NCBI GenBank assembly: GCA_002403445.1
Contig: DHHU01000052.1
Span: forward strand, 56,645-61,828
DNA from: Salinisphaeraceae bacterium UBA4764
GTDB lineage: Bacteria > Pseudomonadota > Gammaproteobacteria > Nevskiales > Salinisphaeraceae
Length of the DNA stretch: 5,184 bases
Direction: 5' to 3'
A model generated the notes under the pieces. The model did not search any database, was not told the DNA's origin, and was given only the letters and a program-made list of their open reading frames with translations. Below, one piece after another: positions 1-5,184 of this stretch (its first letter is position 1; each line of letters begins with the position of its first letter). The position numbers and the translations under genes are program-made.

Positions 1-25
1 GCGCAATGACGTTTGATCGATCGGC

Positions 26-31
26 TACAAT
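26..31 (+). promoter_or_regulatory. Candidate -10 element upstream of glyQ
   Basis: TACAAT matches the sigma-70 -10 consensus TATAAT at five of six positions. It lies 26 bases before the glyQ ATG, which would put a transcript start near position 38 and leave a leader of about 20 bases holding the ribosome binding site. No good -35 box is seen at the normal spacing. The best TTGACA-like hexamer (ATGACG, 6-11) would leave a spacer of only 14 bases. The window begins just upstream, so an alternative promoter further left cannot be excluded. Assigned from the sequence pattern only. Confidence 0.35.
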
Positions 32-46
32 CTGCACACGTTACCC

Positions 47-50
47 AGGA
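47..50 (+). promoter_or_regulatory. Ribosome binding site of glyQ
   Basis: AGGA lies seven bases before the ATG at 58, a standard Shine-Dalgarno distance. This decides the glyQ start in favour of that ATG. The in-frame TTG at 13 would add 15 residues that family members lack, has no such site in front of it, and would place the candidate -10 element inside the gene. Confidence 0.65.
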
Positions 51-57
51 TAGTGTC

Positions 58-957
58 ATGGATTTTCAAGACCTCATCGCTGCGCTTCAGGCCTATTGGG
101 CGAAACAGGGGTGCACGATCATGCAACCGCTGGATATGCCTGTTGGCGCAGGCACATTTCATCCCGCGACCTTTTTACGCTCCATCGGTCCCGAGCCTTG
201 GCGTTCAGCCTATGTGCAGCCTTCACGACGCCCCACTGACGGCCGATACGGCGAGAATCCTAATCGGTTGCAGCATTATTATCAGTTCCAGGTATTGCTC
301 AAACCATCGCCGATCGAGATACAGGATATGTTCCTGGACTCATTAAGAGCACTTGGGCTCGACTTGACCGTTCATGATGTTCGTTTCGTAGAAGATAACT
401 GGGAATCGCCCACACTTGGCGCCTGGGGCCTTGGATGGGAAGTCTGGTTAAACGGCATGGAAATTAGCCAGTTCACCTATTTTCAACAAGTTGGCGGTCT
501 TGATTGCCGACCTGTATCGGGTGAGATTACTTACGGAGTTGAACGAATAGCCATGTACCTACAGGGCATTGATAGCGTTTATGACCTCATTTGGTCGACA
601 GGTCCGCAAGGTACCGTGCGCTATGGCAACGTGTTTCACCAAAACGAAGTAGAACAGTCGCATTACAACTTTGAGTACGCCGATGTAGACGTTCTGTTGT
701 CTCGATTCGAGACCATCGAATCAGAAAGTCGTCGACTGGCCAATGCAGAACTCTCCCTACCGGCCTATGAAAGGCTTTTGGAGTGTTCACATATATTCAA
801 CCTGCTTGACGCACGCCGCGCAATATCTGTGACTGAACGCCAACAGTATATCTTGCGTATCCGAACACTAGCTCGGAATGTTGCTCAGACGTATTACACC
901 TCCCGTGAAGCACTCGGTTTTCCACTGGGCAATGCAGTCGAAGGTGCCGTGTCATGA
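58..957 (+). CDS. glyQ: Glycine--tRNA ligase alpha subunit
   Basis: This is the catalytic subunit of the bacterial alpha2beta2 glycyl-tRNA synthetase, a cytoplasmic class II enzyme that activates glycine with ATP and passes it to tRNA-Gly together with GlyS. The product is 299 residues against 303 in E. coli and is close to it along its whole length. Visible blocks are YWAKQGC (13-19), QPLDMPVGAGTFHP (23-36), the motif 2 region with QPSRRPTDGRYGENPNR (54-70) and HYYQFQV, then RFVEDNWE, GAWGLGWEVW and NGMEISQFTYFQQ. The motif 3 region GEITYGVERIAMYLQ (155-169) holds Arg163. The C-terminal helical part has FHQNEVEQS, NFEYADVD, LDARRAISVTERQ and SREALGFP. The ATG at 58 is chosen because AGGA precedes it by seven bases and the protein then starts like its relatives (DFQDLIAALQ). 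The last four bases overlap glyS, as expected for two subunits made in equal amounts. No frameshift or missing motif is seen. The identification is essentially certain. Confidence 0.98.
   Translation: MDFQDLIAALQAYWAKQGCTIMQPLDMPVGAGTFHPATFLRSIGPEPWRSAYVQPSRRPTDGRYGENPNRLQHYYQFQVLLKPSPIEIQDMFLDSLRALGLDLTVHDVRFVEDNWESPTLGAWGLGWEVWLNGMEISQFTYFQQVGGLDCRPVSGEITYGVERIAMYLQGIDSVYDLIWSTGPQGTVRYGNVFHQNEVEQSHYNFEYADVDVLLSRFETIESESRRLANAELSLPAYERLLECSHIFNLLDARRAISVTERQQYILRIRTLARNVAQTYYTSREALGFPLGNAVEGAVS
941..944 (+). promoter_or_regulatory. Weak ribosome binding site of glyS, inside the glyQ end
   Basis: AAGG lies nine bases before the glyS ATG at 954, within the last codons of glyQ. It is a short match to the Shine-Dalgarno sequence. 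Because the glyQ stop and glyS start share ATGA (954-957), ribosomes finishing glyQ can restart directly, so a strong independent site is not needed. The coupling is inferred from the overlap. Confidence 0.45.
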
Positions 958-3008
958 AAGCTTCTCTATTAGTCGAGATCGGTCTTGAAGAACTACCGCC
1001 TCAAGCCATGCGGACATTGGCCGATGCATTTGCCAGTGGCATTGCCCAGAGCCTCGATGCGGCTGGTATTGAACGTGGTCATTATCAGCGTTTTGTCACG
1101 CCGCGACGCATGGCGGTTTTAATTGATGCGGTTGCAGCGTCAGCACCTGATTACGAACAGGTTACCCAAGGACCTGGTGTCGACATTGCCTACGACAGCG
1201 AGGGGCAACCCACCGCTGCAGCGACTGGTTTCGCCCGTTCAAGGGAAACGACGCTGGAAGCCCTCACGATCGAGGAAACAAACAAAGGGCGACGGCTCGT
1301 CCATCGACATCATGTCAAAGGGAGCCCACTCGCAGAAGTATTCAATTCACTCCTAAATGACACGGTCTCTACCATGGGTGTGCCCAAACGTATGCGGTGG
1401 GGCACCAACACCACAACATTCGTTCGCCCAGTTCATTGGCTCACCGTGCTCCATGATGAGAGCCGCATTGATGCTTCGGTGTTCGGCATTGAGAGTGATC
1501 GATGGTCGCTAGGCCACCGATTTCATCACCCCGGTCCGATCCATCTAACACGGGCAACCGATTACCCAGCCAAATTATCGGAAATCGGGTGGGTAGTGGC
1601 CGATCCTGATGATCGAGCCGAATTGATCCAGAAACAAACCCAGGAATTGGCCTCCCAATTCAACGCTCGAATAGTGGCCAGCTCTGAATTACTGGCCGAA
1701 ATCAATGCCCTGGTTGAGTTTCCGGTGGCTTTGGCTGGGAAGTTCGAACCCCATTATCTGGAACTTCCCCGTGAAGTGCTGCTCGCCACGATGGAGCACC
1801 ATCAGCGCTACATCGCGCTGGAAGATGATAACGGCACCCTCATCAATCGATTTATTACTGTCGCCAATATTCAAAGCAATCAGCCGAATCTAGTTATTAG
1901 CGGCAACGAACGCGTCATCCGTCCGCGGTTGGATGACGCGTTATTTTTCTGGCAGCAAGATCGTGCACGGGGCTTAACATCACTGATTCCAGGGCTTTCG
2001 CATGTTTTATTCGAGCATTCACTGGGAAGCTTGGCTGACAAACAATCTCGTGTAGCCCGAATAGCGGTTTGGCTCTGTCCCTTATTTGATGTCACACACC
2101 AATGTGCAACACGGGCGGCCGAGCTGGCGAAGGCCGATCTATTAACTGAAATGGTCGGTGAATTCCCGGATCTTCAAGGGATCATGGGGGCCTACTATGC
2201 TCAACACGACGGAGAGTCTGAAGCGGTTGCCAACGCCATTCGAACCCAATATCAGCCAACCGGCGGAACCGGATCAATACCACAATCAGCCCTAGGGCGT
2301 ACTCTAGCGCTCGCTGATCGACTTGATACGTTGGCCGGAATTTTTGCTGTCGACAAGCGACCCACGGGTGATAAAGACCCGTATGCGCTCCGGCGCGCGG
2401 CTTTGGGTGTAGTGCGCCTACTTATAGAGTCTGAAATTCACCTTGATCTTCATGCAGCCATTCGGTTCGCTCTTTCAGTACAACCTTTAGACGCGCCTCA
2501 AGGAACGGCCGCGGCGCTTCAAACGTTCCACGTGGAACGTCTCCGGTCCTATTTCCTCGACCGAGATACGCCCCCTCAGGACATCGATGCGGTTTTGGCC
2601 TCGAGCTCACTTGATCCAGTCGATATCGCGGCCAGACTGAGCGCGGTAGCTGCGTTCAAAGAATTGCCGGACGCATCTGCTGTCTATGAAGCGCACAAAC
2701 GCATCCGGAATATCCTCAAAAAACAGAACGAGAATTGGGGCCAACCCGTTGCAAGCTATTATCAACAAGCGGCCGAAGCCGAACTCGACCGTTTGATGAG
2801 TGAACACGGCGCTCAACAAGACCGTGTTGAAGGCGACTATGTGACTCAACTAGCCAATCTGACAACGTTTGCTGAACCACTGGCCGAGTTTTTCAACGAG
2901 GTGCGTGTGATCGTCGACGATCCCAGATTAAGAACAAACCGACTGGCACTGCTCGCCGCAATTGATCGGCAGTTTTGTCAAGTCGCCGATATTTCACGTC
3001 TGGCTTGA
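954..3008 (+). CDS. glyS: Glycine--tRNA ligase beta subunit
   Basis: This is the beta subunit of the alpha2beta2 glycyl-tRNA synthetase. It binds tRNA-Gly and is needed with GlyQ for charging. The product is 684 residues against 689 in E. coli, so it is full length. The N-terminal region opens with LLVEIGLEELPP (5-16), then TPRRMAVLID, FVRPVHWL and GHRFHHPGPI. The middle part has MEHHQRYIAL, RFITVANI and GNERVIRPRLDDALFFW (317-333). The HD-type region follows with KADLLTEMVGEFPDLQGIMG (393-412) and AQHDGE (416-421), then DRLDTLAGIF and GDKDPYALRRAALG. The C-terminal anticodon-binding part carries HKRIRNIL (from 581) and VIVDDPRLRTNRL, ending VADISRLA as in E. coli (VADISLLQ). The start is the ATG overlapping the glyQ stop. 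Two DNA-level structures lie inside the gene: a terminator-like inverted repeat at codons 319-332 and a parS-like palindrome at codons 524-529. The protein shows no sign of being broken. Confidence 0.98.
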   Translation: MKASLLVEIGLEELPPQAMRTLADAFASGIAQSLDAAGIERGHYQRFVTPRRMAVLIDAVAASAPDYEQVTQGPGVDIAYDSEGQPTAAATGFARSRETTLEALTIEETNKGRRLVHRHHVKGSPLAEVFNSLLNDTVSTMGVPKRMRWGTNTTTFVRPVHWLTVLHDESRIDASVFGIESDRWSLGHRFHHPGPIHLTRATDYPAKLSEIGWVVADPDDRAELIQKQTQELASQFNARIVASSELLAEINALVEFPVALAGKFEPHYLELPREVLLATMEHHQRYIALEDDNGTLINRFITVANIQSNQPNLVISGNERVIRPRLDDALFFWQQDRARGLTSLIPGLSHVLFEHSLGSLADKQSRVARIAVWLCPLFDVTHQCATRAAELAKADLLTEMVGEFPDLQGIMGAYYAQHDGESEAVANAIRTQYQPTGGTGSIPQSALGRTLALADRLDTLAGIFAVDKRPTGDKDPYALRRAALGVVRLLIESEIHLDLHAAIRFALSVQPLDAPQGTAAALQTFHVERLRSYFLDRDTPPQDIDAVLASSSLDPVDIAARLSAVAAFKELPDASAVYEAHKRIRNILKKQNENWGQPVASYYQQAAEAELDRLMSEHGAQQDRVEGDYVTQLANLTTFAEPLAEFFNEVRVIVDDPRLRTNRLALLAAIDRQFCQVADISRLA
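1909..1948 (+). repeat. Terminator-like inverted repeat inside glyS
   Basis: AACGCGTCATCC (1909-1920) is perfectly repeated in inverse as GGATGACGCGTT (1931-1942), leaving a 10-base loop. After one A comes TTTTT (1944-1948). On the + strand RNA this gives a 12-bp stem followed by a short U tract, the layout of an intrinsic terminator, lying about 960 bases into glyS. It spans codons for the conserved motif GNERVIRPRLDDALFF, so the protein explains part of the sequence. Translating ribosomes would normally keep the stem from forming. It may be chance, or it may end transcripts when translation of glyS fails. The structure is seen in the sequence; any function is inference. Confidence 0.3.
2523..2540. 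promoter_or_regulatory. parS: Putative parS centromere site (ParB binding)
   Basis: ACGTTCCACGTGGAACGT is a perfect 18-bp palindrome. Its inner 14 bases, GTTCCACGTGGAAC (2525-2538), fit the chromosomal parS consensus TGTTNCACGTGNAACA exactly. Only the outermost consensus positions differ (C for T at 2524, G for A at 2539). In ParABS systems, ParB binds such sites as a dimer, spreads around them and directs movement of the origin region with ParA. Chromosomal parS copies lie close to oriC, often inside genes, which agrees with gyrB next door. Here the site sits on glyS codons 524-529 (Thr-Phe-His-Val-Glu-Arg). Relatives keep a Phe-x-x-acid-Arg pattern at this place but not the exact residues, so protein constraint alone does not account for the palindrome. 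No parA or parB gene is in the window. Confidence 0.75.
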
Positions 3009-3066
3009 ACCACAAGGCGAAGCACGTAGGCCACAATCTTTCAAAGACATTCGTTGTGTATAGTCA
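3009..3066. other. Convergent intergenic gap between glyS and gyrB
   Basis: These 58 bases separate the glyS stop (TGA, 3006-3008) from the gyrB stop (TAA on the minus strand, 3067-3069). The only structure seen is weak. CACAA (3032-3036) pairs with TTGTG (3054-3058), enclosing a small TCTT-TCA-AAGA hairpin (3037-3047) with an unpaired CATTCG on one side. There is no T run on either strand after it. No intrinsic terminator, promoter or small gene can be supported, so transcript ends for both genes are unassigned. Confidence 0.6.
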
Positions 3067-5184
3067 TTAAACGTCGAGGTTCATGACCTGCAGTGCGTTT
3101 TGTTCAATAAACTCTCGTCTCGGTTCGACTTGATCCCCCATCAGCGTCGAGAATATCTGATCAGCACCAATGGCATCATCAATTCTGACTTGGACCAGGC
3201 GTCGATTGGCTGGGTCCATCGTGGTTTCCCAGAGCTGTTCGGGATTCATTTCACCCAGGCCTTTATAGCGCTGTATTGACAATCCGCGCTTGGCCTCTTC
3301 CATCAGCCATCGATAACCGGCTTCAGCTTGCTCGAACTCAGCGCTATTTTGTCCCCGAGCTACCTTGAAGGGGCCCGTACCCAATTGCTCAAGCTGCTCG
3401 CCGACTTTTACGATTGCAGCGTACTCCGGACTACTGAAAAAAGCTTGACGAAATGTGGACAGGTGGGGGATGCCATGACTCGTACGGGTGACATTGAGTC
3501 GAAGTTCAGTATCAGACTCTGCAGGTGAAATGGACACGGTATATTGATGATTCGAATCGGATATCGCATCCAAACGATGCTGTAGCCGACGTCCCCAGTC
3601 AGCAATAAAGACCGGATCAAAAAACCGCTCTGCTGTTATTGCTGGCAGGCCCACCATTTCGGCCAGTACGGTTGTGTCATAGCGACGCGATAATCGAACT
3701 GCATCGTTTTCAACGCGATGATACTGCGTTAACAGTTTGTGCAGCTCAGAGCCCTCAATAACGCTATCTGACCCAGTAAACGAAGCGTTCTTACTGGCCA
3801 GCTCCAACAGATAATTGGCTAGCTCGGGATCGTCCTTGACGTAGTACTCACGCTTACCGGAGCGAACTTTATAAAGCGGCGGCTGGGCGATGTAAACATA
3901 GCCAGCCTCGACCAAGGCCGCCATCTGACGATACAGAAATGTCAAGAGCAGGGTCCGAATATGCGAGCCGTCAACATCGGCATCGGTCATGATAATGATG
4001 CGGTGATAGCGAGTCTTATCAGGATCGAATTCATCTCGCCCGATACCGCATCCGAGCGCAGTGATCAATGTACCCACCTCGACGGAAGACAACATCCTGT
4101 CAAAGCGGGATTTTTCGACATTCAGTATCTTGCCTTTCAGTGGCAAGATGGCTTGATAGCGCCGGTCACGCCCCTGTTTCGCCGATCCACCAGCTGAGTC
4201 TCCCTCAACAAGAAACAGTTCTGACCGCGATGCATCCTTTTCTTGGCAGTCAGCCAATTTGCCAGGCAATCCCGCGACATCCAGTGCGCCTTTACGACGT
4301 GTCATGTCACGCGCCTTGCGAGCCGCATCACGTGCTCGCGCTGCCTGGACAACCTTGGCCGCAATCTGTTTAGCCTCACTCGGTGTTTCAAGCAGAAAGT
4401 CCGACAAGTGCTTGTTGACAGCTGTTTCAACTGCCGAACGTGCTTCCGACGAAACAAGTTTGTCCTTAGTTTGTGACGAGAACTTCGGATCCGGCAATTT
4501 AACGGAAACAACGGCGGTCAGGCCTTCGCGCGCATCCTCTCCGCTCGGTGTTGACTTTTCTTTTTTAGCCAATCCGTTACTTTCGATATAGCCGTTGATC
4601 GCACGGGTTAATGCGCCACGAAAACCGGCTAAATGCGTCCCCCCATCGCGTTGCGGAATATTATTTGTATAACAAAGCACCTGTTCCTGGAACGAATCGT
4701 TCCACTGCAAAGCAGCCTCTACCGAAATACCGTCGTTTACTGTCGACAGGTAAACAACCGAATCGTGCAACTTGGTTTTATGCTCATTGAGCGAAGCAAC
4801 AAACGCTCGTATCCCGCCATCGTATTCGAAGACTTCCTCACGATCAGCAGCCTCTTCGCACAGCCTTATCCGGACGCCGGAGTTTAAAAAAGACAACTCT
4901 CGCAGCCGACGTGCCAAGGTTTCGTAGCTAAAAGTGATGTTGGTGAAAATTTCCGCCGAGGGATGGAACTGCATGACGGTGCCCGTTTCAATTGTGGGCC
5001 CTAATGAGTGCAATTCTTCGACGGGATCCCCCATCGCATAACGCTGGCGCCAATGCTGGCCATCACGATATATATTCAGAGTCAGTCGATCGGAAAGCGC
5101 GTTGACCACTGAAACACCCACACCATGCAACCCACCCGATACCTTGTATGAATTGGTATCGAATTTACCCCCTGCGTGTAGCAT
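3067..5184 (-). CDS. gyrB: DNA gyrase subunit B (N-terminus beyond window)
   Basis: This is the ATPase subunit of DNA gyrase, which with GyrA introduces negative supercoils ahead of forks and transcription. The window holds 705 C-terminal residues; the first corresponds to about residue 97 of E. coli GyrB (804 residues), so about 96 codons are missing at the right edge and the ATG at 5184-5182 is internal. Numbered from there: the GHKL ATPase part has GGKFD (5-9) and GGLHGVG (17-23), and the transducer has IPQRDGGTHLAGFR and the QTK loop (238-240). TOPRIM has EGDSAGGSAKQGR (328-339), PLKGKILNVEK (348-358) and DADVDGSHI (401-409) with its metal-binding aspartates. The Gram-negative insert follows (about 465-630), then the tail RGLSIQRYKGLGEMNPEQLWETTMDP and VEPRREFIEQNAL. 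Positions matching E. coli Arg136 (R40), Asp426 (D330) and Lys447 (K350) are unchanged, so no familiar coumarin or quinolone resistance change is seen there. The gene usually follows dnaA, dnaN and recF, which would lie to the right. Confidence 0.98.
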   Translation of the reverse strand: MLHAGGKFDTNSYKVSGGLHGVGVSVVNALSDRLTLNIYRDGQHWRQRYAMGDPVEELHSLGPTIETGTVMQFHPSAEIFTNITFSYETLARRLRELSFLNSGVRIRLCEEAADREEVFEYDGGIRAFVASLNEHKTKLHDSVVYLSTVNDGISVEAALQWNDSFQEQVLCYTNNIPQRDGGTHLAGFRGALTRAINGYIESNGLAKKEKSTPSGEDAREGLTAVVSVKLPDPKFSSQTKDKLVSSEARSAVETAVNKHLSDFLLETPSEAKQIAAKVVQAARARDAARKARDMTRRKGALDVAGLPGKLADCQEKDASRSELFLVEGDSAGGSAKQGRDRRYQAILPLKGKILNVEKSRFDRMLSSVEVGTLITALGCGIGRDEFDPDKTRYHRIIIMTDADVDGSHIRTLLLTFLYRQMAALVEAGYVYIAQPPLYKVRSGKREYYVKDDPELANYLLELASKNASFTGSDSVIEGSELHKLLTQYHRVENDAVRLSRRYDTTVLAEMVGLPAITAERFFDPVFIADWGRRLQHRLDAISDSNHQYTVSISPAESDTELRLNVTRTSHGIPHLSTFRQAFFSSPEYAAIVKVGEQLEQLGTGPFKVARGQNSAEFEQAEAGYRWLMEEAKRGLSIQRYKGLGEMNPEQLWETTMDPANRRLVQVRIDDAIGADQIFSTLMGDQVEPRREFIEQNALQVMNLDV

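Noticed and set aside
13..57. In-frame TTG at 13 as an earlier glyQ start
   Set aside because: It would add 15 residues not found in relatives, lacks a Shine-Dalgarno sequence and overlaps the candidate -10 element. The ATG at 58 has AGGA at seven bases.
949..956. GTGTCATG at the glyS start, identical to 53-60 at the glyQ start
   Set aside because: An eight-base match including the ATG is too short to call a shared control element.
2909..2922. Perfect 14-bp palindrome GATCGTCGACGATC in glyS
   Set aside because: It encodes the conserved V-I-V-D-D stretch near the GlyS C-terminus and matches no binding site known to me. Coding constraint plus chance is enough.
3056..3064. TGTGTATAG in the intergenic gap, resembling a DnaA box (TGTGGATAA)
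   Set aside because: It has two mismatches, including in the core, and no other boxes cluster nearby. The origin is expected to the right of the window.
3840..3851. CGTAGTACTCAC, resembling the SlmA site GTGAGTACTCAC at nine of twelve positions
   Set aside because: One half is poor, it lies on conserved-type GyrB codons (REYYVK), and a single partial match gives no support.
4329..4334. Second CACGTG hexamer, tested as a parS core
   Set aside because: The flanking bases do not match GTTN/NAAC on either side.
4561..4566. Run of six A on the gyrB strand before GAAAAG, considered as a frameshift site
   Set aside because: The frame reads AAA AAA G, not the A AAA AAG phase needed for -1 slippage, and the gyrB frame continues normally through it.
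4259..4591. 110-codon open frame on the + strand opposite gyrB
   Set aside because: It lies wholly antisense to conserved GyrB codons, shows no family motif and has no recognisable start signals. It is a shadow of gyrB.
4689..4703. GGAACGA-A-TCGTTCC inverted repeat in gyrB, with an adjoining GTTCCAC half-site like parS
   Set aside because: The central CACGTG is not completed (GTTCCACTG) and the bases encode the conserved QWNDSFQE stretch of GyrB, so it is not a parS site.

Overview
The window suggests a gammaproteobacterium of roughly 50% GC (judged by eye) outside the enteric group. Three protein families support this. The glycyl-tRNA synthetase is the split alpha2beta2 type, and both subunits read like gammaproteobacterial GlyQ and GlyS. 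The GyrB carries the long insert between the TOPRIM domain and the C-terminal tail that is typical of Gram-negative gyrases. The gene order also fits: glyQ-glyS facing the end of gyrB resembles the oriC-proximal region of Pseudomonas-type chromosomes (dnaA-dnaN-recF-gyrB, then glyS-glyQ on the opposite strand). The plsC/gmhB-type genes that separate gyrB and glyS in Pseudomonas are absent here. The genus cannot be named from this sequence alone.

Layout: positions 1-57 are a short leader with a candidate -10 element and a ribosome binding site. glyQ (58-957, +) and glyS (954-3008, +) overlap by ATGA and form a translationally coupled pair. A 58-bp gap (3009-3066) with no convincing intrinsic terminator separates glyS from gyrB. 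gyrB (3067-5184, -) is convergent with glyS. Its 3' end is complete, but about 96 N-terminal codons lie beyond the right edge. All three reading frames are intact, and the family motifs that fall inside the window are present.

The signal that gene annotation does not explain lies inside glyS. A perfect 18-bp palindrome at 2523-2540 contains the 14-bp core GTTCCACGTGGAAC of the chromosomal centromere site parS, the loading site for the partition protein ParB. With gyrB next door, and dnaA-dnaN-recF therefore expected just past the right edge, this is where a chromosomal parS should lie. A second structure in glyS (1909-1948) is a perfect 12-bp inverted repeat followed by five T residues. It looks like an intrinsic terminator but sits on codons for a conserved protein motif, so it is uncertain.

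Taken together, this is a housekeeping segment: charging of tRNA-Gly, chromosome supercoiling and a probable segregation locus. No mobile element, CRISPR array, RNA gene or new gene system was found.
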